From assembly GCF_009856525.1 (NCBI RefSeq), contig NZ_CP047224.1, forward strand, positions 372,001 through 436,000: a stretch of 64,000 bases of DNA. The letters run 5' to 3'. The translations under genes and the position numbers were made by a program. Each line of letters starts with the position of its first letter. The stretch's first letter is position 1. The stretch comes from Neorickettsia findlayensis (GTDB lineage Bacteria; Pseudomonadota; Alphaproteobacteria; Rickettsiales; Anaplasmataceae). The notes under the pieces are model-generated. The model made no database searches and was not told where the DNA came from. It saw nothing but the letters and a program-made list of their open reading frames with translations. Shown here one piece after another: positions 25,944 to 34,805 of the stretch.

Positions 25944-26957
25944 ATGAGTTTGTCTCTGAAAGACATTTCGCATCGCTATGAGCATTTTTCCATAAAGAAA
26001 GTTTGTTTTGAATGTTCTAGAGGAAAAATCGTTTGTTTGGTCGGTGAATCAGGAAGTGGAAAGTCAACGCTTTTGCGGTTAATAGCTGGTCTGGAAAATC
26101 CTTCTTTTGGTGTCATAAAGATTTTAAACAGAACAGTCTTTGATCACGTGGGGAGAATTTCTGTCCCGACTGAGGATAGAAATATTGCAATGATTTTTCA
26201 ACACTCTTCGCTTTTTCCGAATAAGACTGTACTTGAGAATGTTCGTTTTGCTTTAAAAAAGACGGGAAAGGGTAGGGTTGCTGAAGAAATGATTGAGTTA
26301 GTTGGAATGACAAGGTACAGTGGCGCATTGCCTTTTCAAATCTCAGGGGGACAGCAGCAACTTGTCACACTGGCTAGAGCTTTTGCACAGTTTCCTGACG
26401 TTCTTTTGTTGGACGAACCATTTTCGAATTTAGATACCACGCTACGGGCAAAAATAAGAGAAGATATGATTTCTCTAATCAGTAGCAAAAATCTTACCAC
26501 CGTTATCGTGACGCATGATCCCTATGAAGCGTTAGAAATTTCTGACAGCATAGTTGTGATGGATGAAGGAAGGGTGGTTATGCAGGGTGTCGCTGAAGAA
26601 GTTTACAATAGTCCTACGGATAAAAAGACGGCTGAGTTCTTTGGTATCATCAATGTGGTAGAAGGGCAAATTATTAAGAATAAGTTTTGCTGTGATTTTG
26701 GAAGTTATCAATTAAAAGGAGAATTTCCTGATATTGAAAGAAAAAATGCTTATATAAGACCATGCGGTATAAGAGTGTGTTTGTCTGGAGAAGGGCGTGA
26801 GGCAACAGTCTGTAAAGTAAGAAGTTTTTCTAAAATGTTCAATGTTGAATTAGCTGGAAAAAATTACTGGGTACAGGGCTCCGTTGATATTTTGCCAAAA
26901 AAGTATGATAAAATCTTCCTCCAATTAGATCATAAAGGTCTAATTTTTTTTGATTGA
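25944..26957 (+). CDS. ABC transporter ATP-binding protein, ferric/FbpC-like
   Basis: A 337-residue ABC ATPase. Walker A is GESGSGKSTLLRLIAG, the Q-loop IAMIFQHSSLFPNKTVLENV, the signature ISGGQQQLVTLARAFA (Ile for the usual Leu), Walker B VLLLDEPFSNLD, and the H-loop IVTHDPYEAL. A C-terminal extension of about 100 residues (after about 225) resembles the regulatory TOBE-like domain of the FbpC/PotA/CysA group; PstB proteins are about 250 residues and lack it. Six bases separate it from pstA, so they are probably cotranscribed. It may serve pstA or an iron permease encoded elsewhere. Confidence 0.75.
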   Translation: MSLSLKDISHRYEHFSIKKVCFECSRGKIVCLVGESGSGKSTLLRLIAGLENPSFGVIKILNRTVFDHVGRISVPTEDRNIAMIFQHSSLFPNKTVLENVRFALKKTGKGRVAEEMIELVGMTRYSGALPFQISGGQQQLVTLARAFAQFPDVLLLDEPFSNLDTTLRAKIREDMISLISSKNLTTVIVTHDPYEALEISDSIVVMDEGRVVMQGVAEEVYNSPTDKKTAEFFGIINVVEGQIIKNKFCCDFGSYQLKGEFPDIERKNAYIRPCGIRVCLSGEGREATVCKVRSFSKMFNVELAGKNYWVQGSVDILPKKYDKIFLQLDHKGLIFFD

Positions 26958-26969
26958 TAAGGAGGTTGT

Positions 26970-27125
26970 ATGTCATTAGGGCCCTGGCAGATATTGCTTG
27001 TTTTTCTTATAATTCTTGTTCTTTTTGGAGCTGGAAAGTTGCCTCAGGTCATCTCAGACATAGGTAGAGGACTTAGGACACTAAGAGAAGAGCTTAAAGA
27101 TTCTGAGAAAAAAGCGGAACGTTAG
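26970..27125 (+). CDS. tatA: Sec-independent protein translocase subunit TatA
   Basis: A 51-residue protein with one membrane helix (PWQILLVFLIILVLFGAGK) followed by the TatA signature FGAGKLPQVISDIGRGLRTLREELK and a charged tail. TatA forms the pore-like oligomer of the twin-arginine translocase for folded proteins. A strong GGAGG (26961-26965) precedes ATG 26970. It lies 12 bases after the ABC ATPase gene on the same strand. TatB is at 62 kb; TatC is not in the window. Confidence 0.92.
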   Translation: MSLGPWQILLVFLIILVLFGAGKLPQVISDIGRGLRTLREELKDSEKKAER

Positions 27126-27142
27126 CGTCTTTGTTTTTATCC

Positions 27143-27173
27143 TGGTGGCAGGGCGACTTTTGCTTTGCCACCA
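27143..27173 (+). terminator. Hairpin after tatA, possible terminator
   Basis: TGGTGGCA (27143-27150) and TGCCACCA (27166-27173) form a perfect 8-bp stem with a 15-base loop, 18 bases after the tatA stop. A clear T run does not follow at once; a short CTTTTTG lies about 20 bases further on. The remaining spacer to thiG holds no gene. Confidence 0.4.
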
Positions 27174-27359
27174 CGAAATACGTTTGGGCTTTTTGCGACC
27201 GGTACTTTTTATTGCTTGATTGGTTGCAGTTGGTTCTTTCATTCGGACCGTTTAGTTTGTTGATGCCGGTTAACGGGTTGTTCATTTTTCATTCGCTATA
27301 AAATTGCCTCTTCTAGCCTATCTAAGTAGCCAGGTTTTGAAAAAGCTTGTCTTAGATCT

Positions 27360-27402
27360 AATTTAGTTGATAATCTTGTGAAATCACTAAGTTAACTAAA
27401 TT
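27360..27402. promoter_or_regulatory. Inverted repeat just upstream of thiG
   Basis: AATTTAGTT (27360-27368) and AACTAAATT (27394-27402) are exact reverse complements, 20 bases upstream of thiG. The second arm extends into the palindrome GTTAAC. This is operator-like or a leader hairpin. No TPP riboswitch core is recognisable. Confidence 0.35.
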
Positions 27403-27422
27403 GATTTGAAATCCTAGCGTTT

Positions 27423-28193
27423 ATGCTTGACCATTTAGAAATTGCGGGAAGAAGTTTCGCTTCTCGTTTGATCGTTGGTACTGGTAAGTACAAGAGCTTC
27501 AGTGAAACTGTTGAAGCAATAGAGGCTTCTGGTGCTGAAGTGGTCACGGTTGCTCTAAAAAGGGTGAACATTACTGATAGTAAACGTGAAAGTTTACAAG
27601 ATCATCTCGACCCTAAAAAATATACTTATCTTCCTAATACCGCGTTCTGTTTTACGGCGGAAGAAGCACTTCGACATCTAGCTCTGGCAAGAGAAATAGG
27701 TGGCTGGAATCTTGTTAAAGTAGAGGTTTTTTCGGAGAAGGAGTTTCTTTATCCAGATATGCAGGAAACGCTAAAAGCGGTCAAAATTTTGGCTAGAGAA
27801 GGATTTCATGTTATGCCGTACTGTAATGATGATCCTATAATGTGTAAAAGGCTGGAAGAAAGTGGTGCGGTTGCGATTATGCCGCTTGCAGCGCCGATAG
27901 GCTCAGGTTTGGGGATACAGAATCTTTTTAATTTGAAAGTTATTGTAAGGCAATCTAATGTTCCAGTAATAGTCGATGCTGGGGTCGGTACGCCATCAGA
28001 CGCTGTAATAGCAATGGAAGCTGGTTGTGATGGGGTTCTTATAAATACTTCAATAGCAAAAGCGCGTTTTCCAGTTCAGATGGCAAAGGCAATGAAATAT
28101 GCTGTTCGTGCCGGCAGATTAGGTTACCTAGCTGGCAGGATACCGCTTCAACAATTTGCTTCTCCCTCATCAGACAGCTCAGCTGTAGTTTGA
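27423..28193 (+). CDS. thiG: Thiazole synthase
   Basis: ThiG forms the thiazole ring of thiamine from deoxyxylulose phosphate, dehydroglycine and ThiS-thiocarboxylate. The TIM-barrel begins [13 protein letters not shown], with [11 protein letters not shown] containing the Schiff-base Lys region, [27 protein letters not shown] and [33 protein letters not shown]. At 256 residues it is complete. thiS, thiF and thiH are not adjacent. The gene stands alone between tatA and the convergent folP. Confidence 0.94.
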   Translation: MLDHLEIAGRSFASRLIVGTGKYKSFSETVEAIEASGAEVVTVALKRVNITDSKRESLQDHLDPKKYTYLPNTAFCFTAEEALRHLALAREIGGWNLVKVEVFSEKEFLYPDMQETLKAVKILAREGFHVMPYCNDDPIMCKRLEESGAVAIMPLAAPIGSGLGIQNLFNLKVIVRQSNVPVIVDAGVGTPSDAVIAMEAGCDGVLINTSIAKARFPVQMAKAMKYAVRAGRLGYLAGRIPLQQFASPSSDSSAVV

Positions 28194-28435
28194 ATTGTTT
28201 GTTGAATGTATTCCTTGTTATCCAGAAAAGGATTTAAGCTCCTTTGAATAGTGAGATTGGTACACTGTCCCTAAAAACGTTGCATGGAACGATCTACCGT
28301 CAAATTTCAATCCAGAGCATTACTGATTTTAATGTATTTCGCACTGCTATTTTTGAAAAATCAACGGCTCTTTCATTCCGGTACACCTTTTTTTTGAGCA
28401 GCTTTCCTCAGGCAAGGGTGTTTTAATGCAATGAT

Positions 28436-29224
28436 TCAAAAAAAGTGCGAACGCAGCACGTGATGTTCTTTTACTAGGTGAACCCTTATGTATTCAACCT
28501 TTTTTGCAAACAAGATAGCAGATATAGGAAGTGTGAAATTCACACCAGGACACTGATCATTTAGGTACCTAACAAGTCTCTTATTTGAGTGACCAACAAA
28601 AATTGGCAAGACGAAACATCTTAGACTTTCTATATTCTTCACAATAGTATAGCACTGCTGATTCGTTTTCCCAAAACCTAAACCCGGGTCAAGTAGGATG
28701 CTTTTTCTTGGTATACCTATCGATTCTAAAAGTGCTAATTTTTCTTCAAACCATACTTTTAAAGTCTCAATGACATCCACATTATCTGGAAGGTTGAGAT
28801 CCCTTTTTACTGGGATAGTTAATGCATGAGCCAGCACCAGTGGAAAATCTATCTTGTCCTTTTTAACAAGCAGTTTTGCTACTTCCTCTACGTTTTTCTG
28901 ACTGTTGATAAATGTAACACCGTTTTCTACAGCAAATTCCACCGTTTCTGGATTGTAACTATCAATCGCTGCGACGGTACCATGCTTCTTACACAGCGCT
29001 ACTACTTCCTGCAAAGTTCCGTCCAGACGGTTTATTTCTTCCCTCTGTGAAATTGGCTCTGCATCGGGTCTTGTTGACTCCGCACCCATCTCTATTATAT
29101 CAGCACCATTTCTTATCATGTGCAGTGCATGCCTTACAGCGTCATCCTTCTTAAAAAATTTTCCTCCGTCAAAGAATGAATCCGGGGTAATGTTTAAAGT
29201 TCCAACGATTTTTGATCTCACCAC
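28436..29224 (-). CDS. folP: Dihydropteroate synthase
   Basis: FolP condenses pABA with the pterin pyrophosphate, the sulfonamide target. The N-terminal signature KIVGTLNITPDSFFDGGKF is followed by IEMGAESTRPDAEPI, VAAIDSYNPETVEFAVENGVTFINS, ILLDPGLGFGKT and a C-terminal VEYIRVHLVKEH. Length 262 is normal. One deviation: after INSQKN the family's usual Asp is replaced. A 305-base spacer, not an operon junction, separates it from folK (also minus strand). Confidence 0.92.
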   Translation of the reverse strand: MVRSKIVGTLNITPDSFFDGGKFFKKDDAVRHALHMIRNGADIIEMGAESTRPDAEPISQREEINRLDGTLQEVVALCKKHGTVAAIDSYNPETVEFAVENGVTFINSQKNVEEVAKLLVKKDKIDFPLVLAHALTIPVKRDLNLPDNVDVIETLKVWFEEKLALLESIGIPRKSILLDPGLGFGKTNQQCYTIVKNIESLRCFVLPIFVGHSNKRLVRYLNDQCPGVNFTLPISAILFAKKVEYIRVHLVKEHHVLRSHFF

Positions 29225-29529
29225 TCCAAATTACAACACAAAAACCCTACTAAGAGTCCTAATTTTATATGTCCTGATCAAGTTGAATTAACAATTGTGC
29301 TTCGTCGAGCAAAAAAAAATCTATAGATTCGGATCAGACACAATTATAACTATATCTATGCTTATAGCATATTTCCTTTAGATGAAATATTTGGATCAGT
29401 GAAATGAACTACTATTGTGATAGTAAATCTGAAGGTTCAGGGGATATGACAACGTCATATATGCTAAAATTAATATTCTTTTAGCCGACATACAAACGTT
29501 GTATCTTCGATTCATAGACTAACATGATC
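29225..29529. other. Spacer with palindrome between folP and folK
   Basis: No gene seen. ATATGACAACGTCATAT (29444-29460) has 7-bp perfect arms around AAC. TACTATTGTGATAGTA lies just upstream (about 29410-29425, 6-bp arms). Both resemble binding sites for dimeric regulators and sit between the folK stop and the folP start. Confidence 0.4.
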
Positions 29530-30030
29530 TTAAGAAGTGAAATTCCTTCTAGTGGTTCTATTGTGATTAAGCAAAGCCTGCCTCACGTTTATTTTGTGGA
29601 TCGGATGAAGCAGAAATGGAACTATTTCTGCTGCTGGTTTGAGCGTAAAGTAGCGATTCAGAATTTCTTTGTGTGGGATCCTGAGTTGCTTGTCGAGCAG
29701 TATAGCTTTGCCCCAAAACAAGATGTCTATATCTATAGTTCTTGGAGAATACTTACCTAATTTGATCCTTTTCATCTGCTTTTCTATCTTTTTGAGACGA
29801 TTTAGTGTCTCGAATGGCCCGAAGAGTGCTCTTCCGATAACAACAGCATTATGATAATCCATGTTCCATTCTTTAGGGGCATTTTTTGTGAGAAGTGCTT
29901 TTGTTTTAATTATTGAAGAAAGTATTTTTCTTGTTACGGGCAATCTTTTTACTGCAGACAGGATGTTTTTTTTTGTATCCCCTATATTTGAACCTAGACC
30001 GAGTACCACTAAATTTCCCTGAAGTGTCAT
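29530..30030 (-). CDS. folK: 2-amino-4-hydroxy-6-hydroxymethyldihydropteridine pyrophosphokinase
   Basis: FolK pyrophosphorylates the pterin before FolP. VVLGLGSNIGDTKKNILSAVKRL and the catalytic KYSPRTIDIDILFWG are intact, followed by IPHKEILNRYFTLKPAAEI. The start is M at 30030 (MTLQGNLVVLGLGSN), giving 166 residues; the open frame extends 28 codons upstream and would overlap the divergent metK leader. folK and metK are divergent with a 78-base shared control region. Confidence 0.92.
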   Translation of the reverse strand: MTLQGNLVVLGLGSNIGDTKKNILSAVKRLPVTRKILSSIIKTKALLTKNAPKEWNMDYHNAVVIGRALFGPFETLNRLKKIEKQMKRIKLGKYSPRTIDIDILFWGKAILLDKQLRIPHKEILNRYFTLKPAAEIVPFLLHPIHKINVRQALLNHNRTTRRNFTS

Positions 30031-30108
30031 CAGTGGACCATGATGGAAAAGCGCAGAGCGGTATTGTATAATGCATCCTTGAAATATGAAAGATTTTTCT
30101 ATATTTTT

Positions 30109-31278
30109 ATGCACTTTGGGTTCAGATATTTTAGCAGTGAGGCGGTTTTACCTGGTCATCCTGATAAAATAGCTGACCAGATCTCAGATTTGGTTTTGGA
30201 CACCTATCTTCAAAAAGATCCTTCGTCTAGGGTAGCAGCTGAGACAATGGTAACTCCGGATAAGATTATTGTAGCGGGTGAAGTGTCTGGTCCAGAAGTT
30301 ACCGCCGTAGAACTGGAGGAAAAGATTCGCTTGTTTTTAAAAAATATAGGATACGAAAAACATTTGCTGGACTGGGAATCTTTGGAAATAGTCAACCTTT
30401 TACATGAACAGTCTCCTGAAATTTCTGCGGGTCTCCGACGTTCAGCTAAGTTAGGTGCTGGTGATCAGGGTATCATGTTTGGATACGCAACTGATGAGAC
30501 ATCAGTTGGTATGCCAGCCCCAGTGTATTATGCGAGAGAAATCGTTCGTGTTGTAAGAGAAAATCCCCTCTTTGGGCCAGATGGAAAAAGTCAGATTACT
30601 CTTGAATATGATTGTTATGGGAGACCGGTTGATGTTGCTAATGTGATTGTATCAGTACAGCATCCAGCAGGGATGTCAACAAAAGATGTTAGAAATATAT
30701 TGTTGGAGAAAATAATTTCTACTTTACCTAAAGACTGGTCTTTATCAGCAGATAAGGTCATTATTAATCCTGCTGGTCCATTTACAATAGGTGGCCCTAA
30801 AGGCGATTGTGGCCTGACTGGAAGAAAAATAGTCGCGGACACTTATGGAGGTATAGTTCCGAACGGTGGTGGTGCATTTTCTGGTAAGGACGCAACAAAA
30901 GTTGATCGTTCTGCAGCTTATCTTGCACGCTACATTGCAAAAAATATAGTTTTTTCAGGTGCAGCAAGCAAATGTGTTGTACAGTTGTGTTACGCAATTG
31001 GTATGGACGCTCCATTAAATGCGCAAATTTCTATACCTGGAGTTACTACCCACGAAAAGGAACAGATTTTTTCTTTGGTCAGCGATAGAATAGATTTTTC
31101 TCCTTTAGGGATATCTATGCTTCTTCATTTAGATAGGCCGATATATTTAAAAACATCTGTAATGGGCCATTTTGGTCATTCGCATAGTCCTATGGATATG
31201 TCTTTTAAATGGGAAGATCTTGATTTAGTTCCTCTAATACAAGAGAGACTGAAAAAAGTAAAAGAAGAAGTAAGTTAA
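30109..31278 (+). CDS. metK: S-adenosylmethionine synthase
   Basis: MetK makes AdoMet from ATP and methionine. Substrate motifs: EAVLPGHPDKIADQISD, KLGAGDQGIMFGYATDE and GGGAFSGKDATKVDRSAAYLARYIAKN. The start is ATG 30109 (MHFGFRYFSSEAVLPGHPDK), giving 389 residues, the normal length; the open frame begins earlier at 30040. The intact gene contrasts with Rickettsia species, many of which have a decaying metK and import AdoMet. The stop overlaps the convergent InsA-like gene by four bases. Confidence 0.94.
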   Translation: MHFGFRYFSSEAVLPGHPDKIADQISDLVLDTYLQKDPSSRVAAETMVTPDKIIVAGEVSGPEVTAVELEEKIRLFLKNIGYEKHLLDWESLEIVNLLHEQSPEISAGLRRSAKLGAGDQGIMFGYATDETSVGMPAPVYYAREIVRVVRENPLFGPDGKSQITLEYDCYGRPVDVANVIVSVQHPAGMSTKDVRNILLEKIISTLPKDWSLSADKVIINPAGPFTIGGPKGDCGLTGRKIVADTYGGIVPNGGGAFSGKDATKVDRSAAYLARYIAKNIVFSGAASKCVVQLCYAIGMDAPLNAQISIPGVTTHEKEQIFSLVSDRIDFSPLGISMLLHLDRPIYLKTSVMGHFGHSHSPMDMSFKWEDLDLVPLIQERLKKVKEEVS

Positions 31279-31685
31279 TCTAATTTCCCGCCGATTGGCT
31301 TGCGTAACGTGACACAGATTAGTCCTTCACTGATGTGTGTGAGTATGACCTCTGTCTCGCTACCTAAGTCCGCACATACTATTTCTAGGTTGCTTCTTTC
31401 TGAAGCACCTGAGGTTTTCCTGGGAAAGTTCTTGCCAAATAATTCACTGAATTGATGAACCCACCGCATTATCGTTGGTGGAGACACTGAGAATATCCCT
31501 GCAACATAGTTCATTGAAACGCCAGAAAGATAAAGCTGCACAGCATGCATTTTTAGGCGCAGCTGTGCCCCGTATTTCTCATTCCTAGTAAACTGACACC
31601 CACAGTTCAAGCACTTATATCGCTGCTTTTCTTTTGTTCTACCGCTTTTGATAAATTTTATGCTATCGCACTTTGGGCAATGCAC
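31275..31685 (-). CDS. IS1-InsA-like zinc-ribbon/helix-turn-helix protein, orphan
   Basis: A 136-residue protein with a C-x2-C...C-x2-C zinc ribbon (MHCPKCDSIKFIKSGRTKEK then CLNCGCQF, Cys 3, 6, 25, 28) and a helix-turn-helix (LYLSGVSMNYVAGIFSVSPPTIMRWVHQF), the layout of IS1 InsA. The DDE catalytic part (InsB) is absent and no terminal inverted repeats or target duplication flank it. It overlaps the metK stop. It is either an IS remnant or a domesticated DNA-binding protein. Confidence 0.65.
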   Translation of the reverse strand: MHCPKCDSIKFIKSGRTKEKQRYKCLNCGCQFTRNEKYGAQLRLKMHAVQLYLSGVSMNYVAGIFSVSPPTIMRWVHQFSELFGKNFPRKTSGASERSNLEIVCADLGSETEVILTHISEGLICVTLRKPIGGKLD

Positions 31686-31704
31686 TGCTGCAATCTTGAA
31701 AAAT

Positions 31705-32013
31705 TCAAAAAGGTGGCTTTTTCATATCGAAAGGCAGCGGAAAACCCTTGAGCAGATTCTCTTCAATAGATGTGTCATCTTTAGTAGCGATTTCTTTTGC
31801 GTGATTATACGCAACGATTATAAGCTCTGAGAGGATACACATATCTTCTTCCAGGTTTTCATCTATTATCACTTCTTTAAGGTCAAAGTGTCCATCGATT
31901 GTAACCTTGACCATCCCACCAGCAGACTCACCTGTGTAACGAGCATTATCTTTTTTTTCTTTGATATCGCTCATTTTTTTCTGCATTCCTTTGATCATTC
32001 CCTGAATATCCAT
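31705..32013 (-). CDS. ybaB: Nucleoid-associated protein, YbaB/EbfC family
   Basis: A small dimeric DNA-binding protein, 102 residues from ATG 32013 (MDIQGMIKGMQKKMSDIKEK). The conserved core GESAGGMVKVTIDGHFDLKEVIIDENL is intact; the C-terminal PFDMKKPPF matches the family's usual ending. The frame extends 17 codons further upstream without family support. As in many bacteria it lies downstream of dnaX, though here 384 bases apart. recR does not follow. Confidence 0.88.
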   Translation of the reverse strand: MDIQGMIKGMQKKMSDIKEKKDNARYTGESAGGMVKVTIDGHFDLKEVIIDENLEEDMCILSELIIVAYNHAKEIATKDDTSIEENLLKGFPLPFDMKKPPF

Positions 32014-32397
32014 GCAAATTACCCCGCAATAGTGATCACTCTTCCTCTGGGGCGATGGTAGCATTCATTTTTTAATTTTGCCAGCTTTGTGTTTTGTTTG
32101 AGAGTAATGCATTTGAAGCATGAATAAGGCTGCCTAATACAGGAGGACTATTGGCAAGTACCCTAGTTTTATTGTAGAGGTTCCTACTGGGAGAACAATC
32201 TATCCAATCAGTATACAAGCTGTAAAGAAAGCCGTTGCAAGTTTCCTGTCTTCATCATATTACTCTGTGATTGCCATACACATGCTTTTATCCATCTCCT
32301 CTAGAAGACTGTCCGGCTGATTTTTTCATAATTGTAGAGTATAGACGCTAATTTATTTACTCATATACTTGAGAGTTGCAGCTTCTATACCGTGTTA
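32014..32397. other. Spacer between dnaX and ybaB
   Basis: No convincing gene. A plus-strand frame (about 32140-32325) reads about 57 codons without an ATG start and shows no recognised motif. It could be a gene remnant. Confidence 0.3.
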
Positions 32398-33588
32398 TTA
32401 GTCTAACAATTTTGAACCATCAAACTCTTTGAGTATATAGCCGATCAACTCAGAGGGATTTGCATCGTTGCTTTTAGATATTCCAGAATCGGTGGATGCT
32501 GTTGTACATGTCTCATTTGAGAAAATCTTTACAATCTCCCCTGGAGAAGGTAAGTCAGCCATGTATGACATTCTGATCACAGCAAGCTCGGCAACATTAT
32601 AATCGCAATTAAAAGATTTAACTTCCTCAATACTGGAAAGCATGCACTGCGCAAGTCTGCAAAAAAAGCTGGACCGACTATCATCTTTGGCGGTGAGTTT
32701 ATCCTGGATCTTTTGATTTGTTAGTGCTAAGAGCTCCATAAAAATGGTAAGCACCTCGTGTCCTCTAGAGTACATATCATTTAATTTATCAAGCGAGGTT
32801 TTGCAGTTACCAGCGATGATGGAGTCCAATAAACTATTTATTTCAGATAGATCTGCGAGGCCCATTTTGTTTCTCAAAACGTGTATTGTGATTTTTTCTT
32901 CAGAGGGATGAAGGGCAACTTGTTCCAAAAGAGATAAAGCATCTCTAAGTGAGCCATCTGACTTTTCTGCAATGAATTTTACTGCATCTTGAGTGATTCC
33001 AATTTGTTCTTTCTCGGCAACTTGGGTGAGTCTTTCCGTGATTATGCTCATACTAAGCCTTGAAAGTCGATAATGTTGACATCTTGAGATAATAGTCGCA
33101 GGGATTTTTTGCAATTCTGTGGTTGCAAGAAAAAATTTTACATATTGTGGTGGTTCTTCAAGTAGCTTCAATAGTGCGTTAAAGGCACTTTGAGAAAGCA
33201 TATGAACCTCATCAACTATATAACTCTTGCATTTCGAGAGAAGTGGTTTATAAAGTGCACCTTCTACTAACATTCGAATGTCTTCAACGCCTGTATTGCT
33301 TGCTGCATCAATTTCTAAAACGTCTGGATGGGATCCATTCATCACTGATACGCAAGAATCACATTTTAAACAAGGCAGAACATCTATCCGATTTAAGCAC
33401 AGAAGAGAAAGCGTCACTGCTCTTGCGGTTGTTGTCTTCCCCGTTCCATAAGGCCCTGAAAGCAAAATAGCACCAGCAACTTCATCCTTCGCTATTGATG
33501 CGGAAAGGCACTTGACCAAAAAATCTTGTCCAACAATTTCATTCAGTAGGCGCGGCCTATATTTGTTTGCAAGTCCTATATAACCCAT
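32398..33588 (-). CDS. dnaX: DNA polymerase III clamp-loader subunit gamma/tau, short form
   Basis: An AAA+ motor of the clamp loader. Walker A LLSGPYGTGKTTTARA, the zinc knuckle with CLKCDSCV, Walker B YIVDEVHMLSQSAFNALLKLLEEPP, sensor TTELQKIPATIISRCQHYRLSRL, and domain III after about residue 240. From the conserved start MGYIGLANKYRPRLLNEIVGQ (33588) the protein has 396 residues, against 550-650 in typical alphaproteobacteria, so the tau-specific domains that bind DnaB and polymerase are missing or very short. The open frame extends upstream, but without family support. Confidence 0.92.
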   Translation of the reverse strand: MGYIGLANKYRPRLLNEIVGQDFLVKCLSASIAKDEVAGAILLSGPYGTGKTTTARAVTLSLLCLNRIDVLPCLKCDSCVSVMNGSHPDVLEIDAASNTGVEDIRMLVEGALYKPLLSKCKSYIVDEVHMLSQSAFNALLKLLEEPPQYVKFFLATTELQKIPATIISRCQHYRLSRLSMSIITERLTQVAEKEQIGITQDAVKFIAEKSDGSLRDALSLLEQVALHPSEEKITIHVLRNKMGLADLSEINSLLDSIIAGNCKTSLDKLNDMYSRGHEVLTIFMELLALTNQKIQDKLTAKDDSRSSFFCRLAQCMLSSIEEVKSFNCDYNVAELAVIRMSYMADLPSPGEIVKIFSNETCTTASTDSGISKSNDANPSELIGYILKEFDGSKLLD

Positions 33589-33798
33589 CTGAACAGCGAG
33601 ATAGAGCCAGTACAAACAATATACGGAAAAACAACACCTATGCAACAATTGAAAGTCATTACCGGATGTGTTCAAAATTAGATTCAGCTGAACTACGGCA
33701 AAGAGGCAGAAACACTCATCTTGAGGAAAAAGTAACCAACACCACACCAAATCCAGATGCGGCAGTGCGTTTCCCTGGAGATGAAGAAGACCGCAAAC

Positions 33799-34458
33799 TC
33801 AAACGTTCAGATGACCCCCTTTCAACCTTATTTCTTCCATCCCATCCAGGAATTTCCACAAAGCAGAAGCAAGCTCAAGAGCGCCTTTTCTTGCTGCTTC
33901 CCTTTCGTGTTCGTCCATTTCTTTGATGAGATTTTCACATTCTTGAGAGTGCCACTTATCAGCCTCTTCATGCACGGAGAAGAACTTCAGCGCCTTCTTA
34001 TCATCCACAGAATGAAATTTCTTCAGACTGGCTATTTTTACACGAGCTACTTCTGGGATTTGTCTTTCATAAGCATACAAGGCACCTACACCTTCTGCTA
34101 AAGAGCTATTTGACAATCTGAAAAATGCCCTACTTAAGTTCTGGGTTGTCTCAAGTAACTTTGCATTTTTGACTTTTTCACTGTTCAATCCAATGAAGGA
34201 ACAAAAATCTAACCATAATTTTGGATGATTTTCCTCTCCCTTTTCCTCATCAATCAAATTATCAAGCAATACTTGTCTAGTCTTTATATCAGAACATTTT
34301 GAGTGAAGAGTGCTGAGGTATCTAGGTGTCTCATTGACGTGATTAAAGTACTGGCAAGCGTATTCCTGTAGATCTCTTTTAGACAATTCACCCCTTTCCC
34401 AAGCTTGATAAAAAGAGTGTTTCAGCAGGGATTTAGATTCTAATTCTCTTGCAAACAT
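33799..34458 (-). CDS. CADD-like TenA/PqqC-family protein (putative pABA formation)
   Basis: A 219-residue all-helical heme-oxygenase-like protein. The diiron ligands are visible: DEEKGEENHPKLW (Glu and His), GALYAYERQIPEVA (Glu) and FFSVHEEADKWHSQE with the H-x3-D-x2-H pattern. This is the CADD family of Chlamydia and Rickettsiales, shown in Chlamydia to supply p-aminobenzoate for folate from its own residues. folP and folK are 4-6 kb away. CADD also binds death domains in Chlamydia; nothing here tests that. Classical TenA thiaminase is less likely, as the TenA active-site Cys pattern is not evident. Confidence 0.82.
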   Translation of the reverse strand: MFARELESKSLLKHSFYQAWERGELSKRDLQEYACQYFNHVNETPRYLSTLHSKCSDIKTRQVLLDNLIDEEKGEENHPKLWLDFCSFIGLNSEKVKNAKLLETTQNLSRAFFRLSNSSLAEGVGALYAYERQIPEVARVKIASLKKFHSVDDKKALKFFSVHEEADKWHSQECENLIKEMDEHEREAARKGALELASALWKFLDGMEEIRLKGGHLNV

Positions 34459-34805
34459 TGGAGGACAGAAAAAGGTATAAGCAGAAGTAAAACATAATAT
34501 TAAACTCTTTGAAAGTGCTTACCTAGCATCAGAGAAGGGATTAACATTCAACTATGTACGAATTAGATGAATAGCTGCATTTTCGAGTATACGGTTTGTG
34601 TAGCATAAAGATCCTCTGACTGCAAAAAATCTCAATAAATCTACTATCCCATAGTAAAGTGGTGCTGTATTGTAGTATAAGGCTTCCTTTATTGTCTTGT
34701 GTTTTTGATCCAATTTTTGAGCCAATGCTAACGTGTTTGGGATTGAAATTGTGAAATAAGACACTTATATCTTCTGCAGTAGACTTGGGACTTGATAGCT
34801 AACTC
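34459..34805. other. Spacer between CADD-like gene and htpG
   Basis: A 70-codon minus-strand frame (34552-34764) has no recognised family. The interval otherwise holds no gene, and it contains the htpG promoter candidate. Confidence 0.3.
34743..34772 (+). promoter_or_regulatory. Candidate promoter of htpG
   Basis: TTGAAA (34743-34748) followed after 16 bases by TTATAT (34765-34770) or after 18 by TATATC, about 35 bases before the htpG ATG. The -35 fits both sigma70 and the sigma32 TTGAAA core; the -10 is not the C-rich sigma32 type. Confidence 0.4.

Noticed and set aside
33567-33926. 119-codon plus-strand frame over the dnaX and CADD-like gene ends
   Set aside because: It runs antisense to two supported genes, is rich in Arg/Asn/Thr without domain signs, and has no credible start.
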